Assembly (NCBI RefSeq): GCF_000204055.1
Contig: NW_006768777.1
Location: forward strand, 882,036 to 946,035
Length of the DNA: 64,000 bases
Direction: 5' to 3'
From: Melampsora larici-populina 98AG31
Taxonomy: Eukaryota; Basidiomycota; Pucciniomycetes; Pucciniales; Melampsoraceae
Both the position numbers and the translations under genes were made by a program. Below, piece by piece: positions 10,860-23,962 of this stretch (position 1 is its first letter; each line of letters opens with the position of its first letter). The notes below the pieces were generated by a model. The model worked only from the letters and a program-made list of their open reading frames with translations, made no database searches and had not been told where the DNA came from.

Positions 10860-13800
10860 AAATACAATCAGGATATCATATCCATTCATACCTCGTATCG
10901 TCAATCATAACCTCAAGTTACCCTTCCTTCTTTTTAGATGGCAGCACCATCTCGAACTACCTATGTATGTCCAACTCTAAACTTGAAAAAGTCCGACTCC
11001 TGGATTAAGAAATTGTATCTCAGAATATATGCAAGGCGGTATCCGCTCTCTGCAAGGCTGCGAGTTTGGATTTTGCGTTTGCTGAGTTTGCTGATCGTCG
11101 GAAAGAAAATCATCAAGGTAGAGTCAGAGTTGCATGACTTGTTTGATTTCAATTACCTAGCCAAAGAAGGGCTTCCAAACTTGTCAAATCAGTTTCACCT
11201 TTGAGCATTTGTCATCAGATTGCATGGTATTTCACTCATGATCAGGACTCTCTAATTCACCAAGAGATCATCAGTCTCCCTTCCGCCAACAGTCTTCAGC
11301 CGTGATGCCCAATGCACCTACACCAAGAAGGAATCAAAATGAGAACTAGACATGCTCCCCCTCCCCATCCACCGTGTCCTACCGTGTTTAAAGAAGCCGA
11401 GGAGGAGGTCCAAGAGGAAAAAGTCTTCGTCATGAGGAAATTGTTGTCCGTGAGCTAAGAGGGTCATTGACCAATTGGCCGGTTGGTTAAATGACGCGCT
11501 TTGAAATTGAGGTACACAAGCTCATGATCAAGTTCATTGTTTGTAAATTCGTCAATTCCTTTTCCTGAAATGTTTATCTGTTCGAAATAAATGGAGAGCG
11601 ATCTCTGTGTTGTCATGGTGGTAATTTTTTTTTGATGATGAAATTCCATTGTGAGTGCGGCTGATGGGAATGTTAATGAGGAATGTGGATATTCATTGGC
11701 TGTGGTGGCTTGAAGGGATATGATATTTTGATATCATGGCGGTCATATATGTTTTTTTTTGTTGATGTGGATGAAGTCGTAAGTAAAAGTGTTGCAGAAG
11801 AGTGAAGTGAAGAGGGTTTGAAATTGATAAGGATCAAACCCTTGACTAATAGGCAGTTTATAAAGACAGAAAGAAACCTAACACAGCTAAGAGTTAGAAA
11901 ACACAGCGCAGCACGAGAATAACAAATAGAACACATGTAGACATATCAAATAGGATCACGCATCACAACAGAAAAAACAAAATCAAATGAGAGGAAAAAC
12001 GAACATTATTCTTGTCATACCAACAAGGAGGTTGTGTGAGAGGAAGCAAGACACAACTAAAATGACATGCTATGGTAAATCCCAAATCATTTCATTTTGT
12101 GACTTGTCTTCTGTTTTTTACACCAGGTAGGTCTTTACATTGTTAAGGTTTTGACCTGGTGTTTGGGGGAGGTGAAGGCCGCGGACTGCCTGTCAGAGAA
12201 GGTGATTGTGGGTGGGGGCGGGCGGGAGGCGCTGCGAACCAAATTTGTTATCCCTGCCCTTATCTTCATGGTTTCCTTACCCTTATGTTTTCTATTTATT
12301 TATTCCTTGAACCTAAAGGATCAGGTTTTTGTGTTATGTTGCTGCCTGTCCTAGGCTTGTCCTCTGTGGACTATCTTGCTTATTATGGGGTGGGCGGGAC
12401 AGGTTTTGAAAAATGATTTTTCTTCTCTTTTGAGGATGTTAGCTCAAATATCTTGAGAGTTGTGAATTTGAACTTTTGAGGTGTTCAGTCTGGAGAGGCG
12501 TACAGATACTGTGAAATTCACATTTTGTTCTCTTTTGGTGGGCGGGGCCGTCTTTGCAACACCACATCTCTGGTCCCGATGGAACTCGCAGATGATGTTG
12601 TTCCTTTGGCCACGAGTGCCAATGGTAGAGTTGTTTTGAAAAGATGTGGATACAAAAGATCTGTCTTTGTGAGCTCAATCAGGTTCTTGGTCCTCTTCTT
12701 TGGCTGCTTTCATCCGATTCAAAATCTGGGTTGCTTTCTATTATTGGCTTCAGTGTCATCCATGTGCAAACCCCGTATTGTTATCTTTCAGAAGGTTCAT
12801 CATGAACATAGATGTATAATTTTTCTGCTTTTTGCCTTTCGGTTCGCGACTATTTCTTCGTCAAGATGACTCAAACTGCTCATTTCTCCCTGGAACAAGA
12901 TTTATAGTCTTGATTGTGCTGTTCGTATAACAATTTCCACATAGCTTCAAATCCGAGTGGCTCAACTGTTTCTACGGCATCTATGAAGTATGTTTGTATG
13001 TCTCTTTTGGACGAAACTAAATAGAATATTTCATTTCGACCGAGTACAGTTTCTTTCCGGGTCGGCAGAAAAGTGACACATGAGAACAAAGATCATAGAG
13101 AATAAAGTACAATTGGAAGTCATATCTAGTCACCAAGCCGCGCTCCTACAATTGTTTTTAAAGTGAGCAGAGTGGTTTGATAATCAGATACAAGTTTATT
13201 GACATGCAAGTACGAAGATGAAGTGAGATAGGTTGGAAAATTTGGGCTTGATTGACACGGGTGGTTGAACAAATGTGTTTCGCGTGAAACTTTTGAAAAA
13301 CAACGAGCGCACATGCTGCCCATATCGAGGCGATAAGATTTGGTTCAACGAGGGCCTGAAACTAAGATCCTATCTCAGGTACGAAAAGCCCACATTACTC
13401 GCTGTGATATTACGAGTGCACCAAAAGAGATTTTATAAGATTGGTTAGATGAGATGCTAAATTGATATCTATTGACGTAAAATCATTGATCAGTGTTTCA
13501 AAATGAACTGACGTGTGATTGGCCGTGTAATTCGCTGGCGTGACGTTGCAAGGTGGTGGGAGCCCAGTATCACCGCATTTCACTGGCGCGGTCTGGTGGG
13601 GTCTAGGGAAGCTGAATGTGTCGGAGGAGCTGAAAAGATTGGTGTCAAACAAAAATTAATCGAGAGGAACTATGACAAGAAATTTCGAGGTCAAGAGTCA
13701 CTAACCTCAATAAATCAGTCGTAGCTCGCGCTACTATGGGGCTATCGGTGGATTTGGCAAGTGGACATATGTGATTTTTACAAGGTGGTGGTGGTTGTCC

Positions 13801-15437
13801 TTCAATTATGTATCGAGGCTCAATGGTGTCGTGAGTATGATGAGGACTGTTGAGGAGGAAGGGACATTAGCTTTGATGGTAAGGCCAGTGACGGGGATCA
13901 ATTGAAAAAATGCAGATGACTTACATTGCCACGGTAAGAACAAGTGAAGCACTGCAAAGCAAAATGCTCACTGAGATGTCATGAAATCGCAGTGTCGTCA
14001 GGATCAATAATATTTGAGTACGAAACACAATTTGTTTAGTGGATTGGACATACGGAAGTACAGCACGTTCAACATTATCGAATTTGTTGAAGATTGATGG
14101 GCGAGAATGGAGATCTCAAGGTAATGAATGGAATTGAAGGTTGTAGTTAGTTTTGAAAGTCGGTAGATGATCAGGAAACTCGTCGTAGCTGGTGAAAGAT
14201 GTTATCTTATAAAGTGAAGCCTACCTCAGCCTACTGTGGTCTGGGCTGCCTCAGACTGACTTTTGTATATCAGTCTCATTGAAATTGGGCTGTGTGATTA
14301 TTTAATCAGCCTCCTCACAGGACTGAGTTTACATTCATTTGGCAACCAAGATCGTATGGGTCTGTTGCAATCAATTCAGTTCACGACTGCGTTCGCATAT
14401 CCGGATCAGCTCTGCCAATCTAGAATGCGATTGAGGTCTGAGAATGAAACATCACATCTGCACCTGCACTGTGCAAGTGGGGCCCTCATTGCACACGGGG
14501 TTATATGCCCTCATCCATCGTCTCACAAGTTCTCGGTGATGATCTTACAGAAGAATCCATCTGGGAATTGCCTTGATCGCACAGCTATTCATGATGAGAT
14601 AGAAGTTGAAGAGTAAATTCATACCAGGTGATCTGGGCGCCGGGAACTGAAGGGCTCTGCTTTGGCGATGATTGGCACTATACTTTGCTTCCAACCAATC
14701 AGCACAGGCTCCACGGCTTGAGCCTTTGAGAAAGAAAGCATTGGCTTGTATTTCATCGATAGGCAAGTGTGAAGAGACATGACAAGTCGATGAATCCGAC
14801 ACAGCTCCTCCTCACATGACTTCCAAATCTTTGAATCTTCCAGGTGGAAATCCGACGCAGCGCTTATTCCATACCCGTTACGTCCAAGCATGGAGGCTTT
14901 ATAATCATGCTCCTCTTCAACACCCCACACTCAGATTTCTCATGGTGAACAAGAAGGCTGTGAATGCCTTGCATGGCCATGGGGATCTTGCATCATGGCG
15001 AGTTGGTCGACTTGGGACTTGATAATCAGTGCATCTCAAGCTGAAATTTTACAAATCGTGGTAGACTCTGTTGTAAGTGTTCCCAAGGATCTTGTTCTTG
15101 ATGCGTTCTTTATGTGGACATTTTATTTTGCGCTTTTTAACCTCAGCAACATCAACTTTTTCTGAAAGCCTTCGGGTCCCGGGCCTTGGCCTCAGAGCCA
15201 GTAGTCAGGACGGCCCTTAAATTGCGAGTGTATAAAATACATACGCTACCGGCTTACGGTTAATGAGTTTGCCGAACTGGTCATCATACTGGTTCGTGGG
15301 AAAGCACAACGAGAACATGCTGTCAAGATAATCTGATCAAAACCATTCCCTTCAAGTTCACCTCAAAAAAAAAGTCAATCTTCACCTACAACTGCGTAAA
15401 CTCCCGACGGATCAAAAACCATCAAAGTGTTTGAAAA
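10860..15437. other. Long intergenic region without recognisable genes
   Basis: Several frames of 60-120 codons occur on both strands (for example 10938-11204 plus, 12525-12869 plus, 14930-14619 minus). None shows a family motif, a convincing splice pattern or consistent composition. The last 300 bases before 15438 should contain the carrier-gene promoter. There are no obvious inverted-repeat elements. Confidence 0.4.
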
Positions 15438-16792
15438 ATGGGAAAAGAAGGTCTAACACCATTTGGAAATGCATTAGCAGGAGCCATCGGAGGAGTCATA
15501 TCAAATGCAGTAGTTTATCCATTAGATACAGTCAAAACTAAAATTCAAGCCGATTCAACAGATTCAGAAACAAATAAAGATTCGATTCCATCACCTGTAC
15601 TTAAACGACAAAACGCACCAAATCGTTTAACGATACCTAAACTAAGTGTTCGTGAAGTGATTATGGAGATTTTTAATCATCAAGGAATCAGTGGATTTTA
15701 TCGTGGGTTTTTAGCTAGTATGTTAAATACTTTTTCAATGCAATTGTAAGATCCCTTTTTTTCTTTGGGATTGATGAATAGATTCGATTTTCTTATTACT
15801 GATTTGTTTTTAACTTTTGGTTGGGTTGGGTTTGTATAAACGAAAAGTGCTTACTTTTATTGGTACACAGTTGTAAGAAAGACTTATGCTGCATCAGTAT
15901 TTCCTATACAAAAAGGCAAAGATCGAACACAAAAAGAGCACTTGAGTATCGCGTTCGTGAATTTCCCACAACTTATTTTTCATTTCATCTTAAAGTTTCA
16001 AAACCTTGACTTGATTTTTGGATTTGTTTATGATCACTTCAGGACTGAATTAGGTCTGGGTGCTATATCAGGTGCAATTGCTCAAATCTTTACGATTCCT
16101 GTGTCTGTTGTGGCTACTCGTCAACAACTTGAAACATCCAAAACCGAATCCAAGTCATTAATCAAGACGGCTAGCGAAATCATTCAAGATGATGGAATCA
16201 CTGGTCTATGGCGAGGTTTAAGACCTTCATTAGTCCTCACAGTGAATCCAGCCATCACATATGGAATGTTTGAACGTTTGAAAGTCTTCTTTCTTGGTGT
16301 GGATGGCAAGATGACACCTGGAAAAGCTTTCTTGATTGGTGCTTTGAGTAAAACGATGGCGACTGTGGTTACTTACCCATATATTATGGCAAAGGTTCGA
16401 CTTCAAGCCAAGTATGATGATGACAGTAATGATGAAGTAAACCAAATAGCCGAGAAGGGTGAAAGTCAATCAAATTCAAATGTCAAACGTAATAAGAAAA
16501 AAGAACGCTATAGCGGTGCATTAGATGTGCTGAGGAAGGTGGCAGCCGAGAAAGGTCTTGCTGGATGGTATCAGGTTTGTTAAATGGCTTCTAAACTTTT
16601 GCTGTACAAAAAGAACGACGTAGAAGCTGACGTACCGTGCTGTTTTGTGATATCATTCCTTAGGGTATGCAAGCTCAAATCACCAAGGCGGTCTTATCTC
16701 AAGCTTTACTTTTTGGAATCAAAGACTTATTAGAAGATTACACTGTCTTAATCCTAATTCTATTTTCTAAGTGGAAGAAGACTGTAGTTTGA
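15438..16792 (+). CDS. ANT1: Peroxisomal-type adenine nucleotide carrier (ANT1/PMP47 family)
   Basis: Mitochondrial-carrier-family protein. Four exons fit GT-AG rules and phase: 15438-15745, 15848-15952, 16043-16574, 16664-16792. The three carrier repeats are visible: YPLDTVKTKIQ with GFYRGF (repeat 1), IPVSVVATRQQ with GLWRGLRPSL (repeat 2), and YPYIMAKVRLQ (repeat 3), the last followed by a charged loop and GLAGWYQGMQAQ. The weak second signature and YPYIMAK third signature resemble fungal peroxisomal Ant1/PMP47 (human SLC25A17), which brings ATP into peroxisomes for fatty-acid activation. I base this on recalled family features. Another peroxisomal or mitochondrial carrier is the alternative. 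A GCG/GTTCGT donor at exon 2 is less typical but is the only in-phase choice I found. Confidence 0.75.
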
Positions 16793-17492
16793 AATTTCAG
16801 TTTGGCAATGGGAGCTGAAGTGTTTTTTTTGGGGGGCGTGTGTCTTGTTCCATATATATATTAGAATGATATTTATAAATGTTTTTTGTACTTTTACCCA
16901 TGCTGGTCCAAAATCATGGCAGGTATAGCAAGTCTTATAGCAATTGTTACAATACAAAATAGATAGATATTTGATCATTGCCCCAATCTGGCATCTGCAA
17001 ACTTGGCAGTATGACCAGAGATTACCATTGATGTTTCTCAAGTGCAGTGACAAGAATCATGTTAATTTGTGTCTGAAGTCGCCCAAGAGGTTTACCGGAG
17101 AGAATTATACTTGAACACACGCATCTGTTTGACCTCACACCAACTTCATCATAGACAAGATCTCATTCATGAGAAACTTGAAGAAATTCTTTTGGTCAGA
17201 AGTGAAGTTTTATAGATTATTATCCAAATCAAATGAGTCCATAATTCAAGAATTAAAAGTTACAATCAATAAAAATCAGAAATATTAAATTCAATCTGGT
17301 TAATGAGTATAACATTTTCTAAAAATAAAAAACCAAAAACTACAAGAAAATCGAAATCAATTAAGTCGAAGATACCATACAATTGGTATTGTAATCTACA
17401 ACTTCAAGATACACAATTCAAAAATCGAAAGATGACTTCAAAGAAAAGTCCATTATAGACCAGCCTAAAAGAGCTGATGATTTGTAAGAAAC
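16793..17492. other. Intergenic between convergent genes
   Basis: AT-rich spacer holding the 3' ends of the carrier gene (plus) and the Sld7-like gene (minus). No coding signal seen. Confidence 0.5.
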
Positions 17493-19636
17493 TTATGTGG
17501 TGGTACCAAGTTTCATAGCCAACATCACACTCTCAACAGGTGTCATGATCTTATACATAGCCAAATGTCCGTCCACAAAACCTTGAGTAAGTGTCTTATC
17601 AATTTCTTGAACTTCAAGTTCTTTTCGCTACAATTGGAAGAACAAAAGATGAGTAATTTTTTCATCAAAATATCAAAGGGGGGGATATATCATTACCGAG
17701 CTCAGACTCACCATGGCAAACTGCACACCACGACAGACGGCTGCAAACAGATCCTTGAAATCTGCATGACCTTTATCAATTCCTCGAGAACTTAATGAGG
17801 CCAAAGCAAGTTTCCGTATGAGCTGATCAATTCAGTCCGAACAGTGTATCAGTACAAATCTTTGAAGAATTGATTGATGTACCATAATAATCACAAGGAC
17901 TCACCGCTTTGTTTGCTGTGAGATGTCCGGTCGCCTTTTTTGATGAATTCATTTCTACTTCTGGAACAGTGGGCAATAAGTTTACCCTTAGTGAGCTGTT
18001 TGACTTTGTGATCGAACGAGCTGAGTCATTCGAAGTTTCCCTCTTTGACACCAGAGGTGGGCGAGTCTGAGTTCGTTCTTTTTGTGAGTGTGATGTTTCA
18101 CAGGGTGATGCTACATTTTGTTTGGTAGGAGGGAATTGTCGTGTAGTCTTACAGACAGTAGGTGAAGGTGATGGGGATCGCTCCATTGAGAAATCATTCT
18201 CGTCTTGAACTCCCTCTTCTTGATCATGAAGCGGGCGTAAGTCGGGTAAGGTGTACTTTTCAGATTGAGGTAGTGATCTACTTTTTTTCCGTTTCGCGCT
18301 GAGTGAATCGGGTTCTTCGAGCCCACGTTTTTCTCGGACATTTTGATTTCTCGAAGTGAGCATCATACTTTCGTCAGGCATATGTGAGCCTACGGAAGGC
18401 TGTCCAGGTTTGAGATTTGAATCCAATCTACGGCCTGGCGTATTAGAAGGTCGTTTGACTAGTTTAGCACCACGCTTCACTGAGGATTTGGGATCATCTA
18501 CAAGGGTGGTAGACTTGAAGAGGTTTCGGCCTGGTTTACTTTCGAAATTGGGCCGAGAGACCTCTTGAGGCCGGGACTTGAATTGCGAGAGAGAGCTCGG
18601 TGGGATTGGATCCGCGAAAGAGACCGATAGGGTGGCTGAAGGTTTCAGCTTTTCGATAAAGCTCGTTGTCGCTGCTGATGCCAAACAATCGACAGACAAT
18701 ATGAGCAAGAGGGTGCAGGTGATTTGAATGGTGACAAAAAAGTGAAGATCTATTGACTTACACCGCGGCATGGGATCATCGGGCCGAGGGATTTGAGAGG
18801 TTGGTGTGATTATGCGTTGTCCGATGACAAGCTGGAGAGGGATCGAATGATCGGTAGCTTGAGAATGTGAAGGATCTGAGGTAGCCTGACCAAAGATGAG
18901 AAGCTGGGAAGGTTGCTTGTCTGAAAGAACCAGGGAGACATAGAGTCAACTGGGTTGTAAGATATAGGCACATGGCTTGAGAAATCTGACATACCGTCTG
19001 ATGAGTGATCGAGTGTGACAATAAGCGCGTCGCGTGTCCAACCCACTTCCATCAGATCCCTCTTACATATATGAGACATGATCCAATCACGCGTTTGACC
19101 ACACCGAGGGTCAATATAGAGTTTAACATCCGAATCACATTCTACATCGGAGATTGCAACATCTTGTACTAAATCATCAGCAGCAGCTGGCGCCTTTCCT
19201 TTCAATAAGCTTGCTAATCTTGCTTTCCTCCCTCCTTTCTTCAAGGCTTGTTCAGATCTTATCTGTTCTCGGTATACATCATCGGGTATAAGTTTAGCAA
19301 GACCTTGAGATTGTAGATCGCACCCGCGCAACATTTCGAGTTCTAGAGATGTGTCACTTAGCCGCCGGGAGGGCTGGTCAGGATTGAAGGGATCAATTTG
19401 TAAGTTTGAGTTTTTGTTTACATCGATCGAGTGTGCTACTATTGCGAGGCCTAAAAGATAAAGTGATCAAAATGTCAGAAATCACTGATATTCAAGTCTG
19501 ATCTAAGCTGTTTACCATGTAATCTTAATCCTGTGTGAGTGACAATTGATCCTCTCCATAAAAGCCGAGTGTTGATATTAGATTGTAGTTCTGGTTCGTT
19601 TTGAGATGATGGTAAAGCTGATAAGAGGGTTGCCAT
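17493..19636 (-). CDS. Putative Sld7-like DNA replication initiation factor
   Basis: Six exons join in phase: 19636-19516, 19450-18995, 18920-18762, 18671-17905, 17822-17712, 17627-17493, giving 582 aa. The N-terminal part (TRLLWRGSIVTHTGLRLHGLA, then a predicted beta-rich region with LQLVIGQRI) resembles the Sld3-binding N-domain of Sld7. The middle is long, charged and Ser/Pro-rich with KRKK basic clusters, so it is probably disordered and nuclear. The C-terminus (LIRKLALASLSSRGIDKGHADFKDLF... then VDGHLAMY) looks like the Sld7 C-terminal dimerisation helices. Sld7 helps Sld3 load Cdc45 at origins. The family call is from memory of weakly conserved motifs and needs a profile search. The gene model itself is strong. 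Confidence 0.6.
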
Positions 19637-19904
19637 TGGAATGATAATAATGAAAAGTTAAGTTGACTTTAAAGGATTGTTGAACAATTAGATTGAGTGA
19701 GGGACAAGGACAAGGAGAGGGTCATGAAGGTAAAGTGAAGTCATTGGCTGATCAAGAAAGTTGTATTGTAGATTGTATGCTGAGTGTGTGAAAGGTGTTA
19801 CATGAGCTGTCATCTTACTGACATTGTGTGTGAAAACCATCCTGACTTATTTTTCTGCAAAATCTTGGAAATCGACTTCATTCAATTCTCACTCAACAAA
19901 CGTC
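19637..19904. promoter_or_regulatory. Shared upstream region of the Sld7-like gene and EFG1
   Basis: The two start codons (19636 minus, 19905 plus) are 268 bp apart and point away from each other, so this region must carry both promoters. No specific site is recognised. Confidence 0.5.
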
Positions 19905-20798
19905 ATGACCATCAAATCACATCCTGGATCATCATCCAAGTCATTAACTTCTTCAATTCAATCTCAAGACCTTCTTACAAAATCTCTAGGATCAAATAAA
20001 ACTAAAAGTCTTCTTCGTCAAGCTACTCGTCTTTTGAAAAAAGATGGATTAAGTGAAGAACTTAGAAAGTCAACCGAGCAACAAATCGAAACACTAAAAG
20101 CTACTTTGGAAAACAAACCAAGTAAAGAGCAAGAAAAATCTAATGCGATCAGATACCATCGAATCAAATTCTTTGGTGAGATACTTTTTGAACATTCGAT
20201 AAGTCTTCTCTGTCAGTTTGAGTTCTGTCTGGAATTAACATCTTTTCATAATTTCGTGGTTATTTGGATAAAAGACCGCAAAAAAGTTCATCGTAAACTT
20301 GATCAGGTGATCCGTAAATTGGACAAAATGTCAGATTCTTATACAGATGATAAAAAGCTTGCTCGCACGCATAAAAAATTAACTCGTGAGGCTGAACGTC
20401 TACGAATCGATCTGAATTACGTTAATGTGAGCTTGGAAGAAATGTGGATTGATTTACAGTTGTCTTGATCTCAAACTGACATTCCTTCATTTCAATAGGC
20501 CTACCCTAAACATTTGAAATACGTATCACTCTATCCAAACGGTAATTATGCTGTTCATGAAGAGTTACCTGCCGACTTACCCAAACTTATTCCATCAACT
20601 AAGAAGCCAGACGCGTTACGGAATTATGTCAGGGCTTATATGGCTGATGCCATGAAGAAAGGCACCTTAAGCTCGCAGCCAGAGCTGAAGAAACAACCTG
20701 AATTGGAGGAAGAAGAACAATTATCTGAAGATGATGAAGAAGTGCGAAATGCTAAACAAACTGAAGAACTTGCTGCCGATGATTTCTTTTCTACCTGA
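19905..20798 (+). CDS. EFG1: rRNA-processing protein EFG1
   Basis: Three exons (19905-20175, 20275-20426, 20499-20798) give 240 aa. The protein is helical and highly charged. KSLLRQATRLLKKDGLSEELRKSTEQQIETLKATLE is followed by YHRIKFFDRKKVHRKLDQVIRKL (joined across an intron), then AYPKHLKYVSLYPNG, all hallmarks of the Efg1 family of nucleolar proteins needed for early 18S rRNA processing. The tail is acidic. The ATG at 19905 is preferred over upstream in-frame Met codons because the conserved coiled-coil follows closely and the upstream residues look non-coding. Confidence 0.85.
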
Positions 20799-22017
20799 TC
20801 TAGCTCAAAGTTATAAATGTTTTACAAATTTACATCACACTTGGCAATCCTCACTAGAGAATATGACATCAATGATGGATTGTTTGTCTATGACAAGGAC
20901 TTTATAATGCGATCCTTCTTTGATATTCTAATGATCCTTTTATCTTTTGTATTTATTGTCTACACAATTTGCATCACTGCAACATATCAACTTTCTCATT
21001 TGTGTATCCCCTGGATAGCTGTATTCATCCTTTCAAGAATCTTGTCTTTAACTCTCTCCCGATCAGCGAGCGCCGATAGGCGAATGAGTCATGTTTTCAT
21101 ACGTCCAGCAGAAAGCTCCTCGCAGTCCAAGTTTTAATGTTGATGTGGCAGAAGAGTAATACTTGTCAAGTTCCTGGCGATGGGAGCTAACAGGCGAAAT
21201 TGAAGTTCGTTGGGGTGCGACTCAACTTGATATCACTCGGTCCTACGGCAGTCATTGACCACTACGCGGTGAGGTACGGCCTGGTACGGCCTGGTACGAG
21301 GAACTCGCCTGAAAGGAATGATTTTAGCACGCAAGGTTATCATTTCTGTGAGTGTGAATTTTGAATCCCCAGCGAATCCAATTCCCAATGCCCATTTTTT
21401 GAAAAGTAGTCAGTCTGAAGCGCCTCCTTTTCTCCCGCTCGAGACCTCTTGAGGAGTGAGGGACTTTTTTAAATTCGGAATTTGTGGTTCTCAATAAATG
21501 CCCAGGTACAGATGATTTTGTTTATCGGGATAAAACACGGATCTCAATCCTTGCAGGAGGCTGAGTAAATGCATTCAAACCAACGGCGGTCATCAATCTC
21601 AACGCCTTGTTCAACGAGATGGACCTGCTCGAGAAAGGCAAAGTCTCCAAGAGTAAATCCTAGGAAATCAGTCAACCATGAGTAATTTGAGATGGGTTGC
21701 TAGATCACCGAAGATAACTGAGGAAAAACGTAATAGGTCTTATATATCACTTTTAATCATCGAAATTCCCAGCTCGTTGACAAGGGCCCTTTGGAGGTAT
21801 AGCAATCATGTTAAATCAAGTTGTTCAACATGAAGACGATTTTCTTGCAAGATATGCTGAAATTTCTTTTATTTTCTTTTGATCGTTACAGAATATAGAG
21901 TAAGCTTATTTGTTTCTTCGTAAGTTGAGTGATCTCGCGAATCAATTGAGACTCAGAAGTGAAGTTCGAAGAAAGTGTTCTTTTTAGAGTTAACATTCTT
22001 CGATCTATATCATCAGG
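20799..22017. other. Intergenic, no recognisable gene
   Basis: A 106-codon plus frame directly after EFG1 (20817-21137) has hydrophobic stretches but no family signal and is more likely 3' flank. At 21275-21300 an 11-bp GGTACGGCCTG unit is repeated in tandem. Confidence 0.4.
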
Positions 22018-23962
22018 ATGAAGGGTGATAACTGCCTCAACTGTAGAAGTCGACCTATCAGATTTTTATTCGTCAATCTATTGTTCCATTGCTTGGGATT
22101 AGGATTAACGATTAGTATAAGTCCTCAAAGAAATGGTCTATCATCTCGATCGGTGTGTTTGACTTCTTCCTATAGACACACTTTCTGCACAAAATATTTC
22201 AATCTGATGCTGATATACTTTTCATATCCGTCTTTCGACTTTCACCATCAACATATCATTTCCGTCAATCAGGATTTTCATCGTAAGAGGCTAATATCTT
22301 GTTTAGAAATACCTAAGAGTAGTTGTTGTATGTGGGAATGATAAACTAACACCTCTTTCCGTAACTAGACAGGTCGATGGGTCACGATAGGTTTCAAAAA
22401 CGTTCTAAGAAGGTGTTGGGTGTCATCATGATGAAACCTTCCGAACAAAACTTGACTGCCAATGGAGTCACTGTTGTAAGTTCACGTTCCAATCGTTTCT
22501 ACGAAGATCTACCAATCTTCGCATCCAACTCACAATGGCGGTGCTTACTTACGACTGCTTTGCGATTTCAGCTTGCTCCTGTATCGAGTGTTGATAAGGC
22601 TGTCCTCAAGGTACGAACATTTCCTCTTGTTAAGAGAAAAATCAGACCGGACTTTTGATTGAGATCACTTGTTTCATTCACACAGAGTCTCAACATTTCA
22701 TTGCCTCCCCATGCTGTCCATCATGTGAGCTTCTTCGAGCATCTTCTCTTCTCTCAGTCTGCTTCTTTGGAATGGGAAAAGATCGTTGTCCTACGAGGGC
22801 GTGACGGCTATCGCGAGTTCAATATGTCGTAATATGATTCCGAAAACCATCCATCTATCCATCATGTCCTGCGTCTTTGTTGGAAAAAGCCTCGCATGGA
22901 AGCTCAAGTTTGGTGGTATACTGACCATTTGAACATCTCATGGCTGCAATATAGTCTCAGGGTTCTCAAGAAAGTTCTCAAGATATGGTAAGCAGATTCC
23001 TTGGAGGTATCACTTCAGTTCAAGTTTGATGCTTGTACAAAACTGACGATGGAATGCGTATCTATTAACGAACCAATTAGAGCATGGCATTCAAAAACGA
23101 TTTCAACTCATCAGAAAACAAAACAAATCTTTCACAAAGTAATCACGTTAGTCATCAACTCACTACGAATTCAAACTTTAGAACATGCTGTTAACTATAC
23201 TGCCGACTTTAATCAATCTGTTTATTTGCTTTCTTTTTGGTCTTCTTCGAACAACTTTTTACGCGTATGTTATTACAAATGACAAATATCAAACATATCT
23301 CAGTTTGGATTAACTGAGCCAACAAGTTATACGAATTCAAGTGATACAAGTGCAAGTGTTGAATCAGATACAGTAAGTCTGCTCTCTTCACAATATTCAA
23401 TAATGTGGGATATGTTTCTAAACAAATGACAGACTTGACTAAGACTGAATTTATGTTTTGTGAATTGATTAGACCTCGGGATTATCGGTTGTACCTGAGA
23501 ATTCTTTGAAAAATTCTAAACTGTCCAAAACTATGGATATTGCACCAGTGAATGCTTCAGCAGGTGAATTGTTTCCCTTTCCTATCTCATTCAAAGATGA
23601 AGAAATTAATCTGAGCTCTTTCCTCTTTCATTTGGCCGCAGATCACCTTACAAACTCTAAAAAACCAGAGACACACAATCAGAAACAAGAATTGACTAAA
23701 AATGAACCCAGTACAAATGAGAATACTGAAGCAAATAAGACTCCTACTGGAAGTATTCTAGATCAAAAACAGGTAAGGCATCCAGGCATTTTGTTTTTCC
23801 ACAAAATTCCGATCCTCAACTTACATTTTTGATCTACTTTTCTTTTGGTTGAATTTACTCATTGACAAGGGAAATAATTCTAAAATCAATGATACTCAAT
23901 CTCAGAGTAATGGAAATCAAACCAAACCGGTAGATGATTGGCAATACTTAGTTGAGTTTTGA
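22018..23962 (+). CDS. Unrecognised multi-exon gene, possibly secreted, Ser/Asn/Thr-rich tail
   Basis: A chain of splice-compatible segments on the plus strand. The first exon (22018) encodes a hydrophobic stretch (IRFLFVNLLFHCLGLGLTI) like a signal anchor. Short in-phase exons follow at about 22373-22475, 22572-22610, 22686-22724 and 22758-22830 (SASLEWEKIVVLRGRDGY). An exon near 22894 carries QVWWYTDHLNI. Hydrophilic exons follow (FGLTEPTSYTNSS..., about 23305-23372; TSGLSVVPENS..., 23473-23561; DHLTNSKKPETHNQ..., 23641-23773). The last exon ends WQYLVEF then TGA at 23960-23962. The exon boundaries in the middle are uncertain. I do not recognise the family. The regular GT-AG spacing and low-stop segments argue that it is real. 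Confidence 0.5.

Noticed and set aside
14545..15022. Overlapping 60-100 codon frames on both strands
   Set aside because: No splice-supported continuation or known motif; treated as non-coding.
20817..21137. 106-codon frame after EFG1 with hydrophobic stretches
   Set aside because: No motif, starts 19 bases after the EFG1 stop, and is most likely AT-rich 3' flank.
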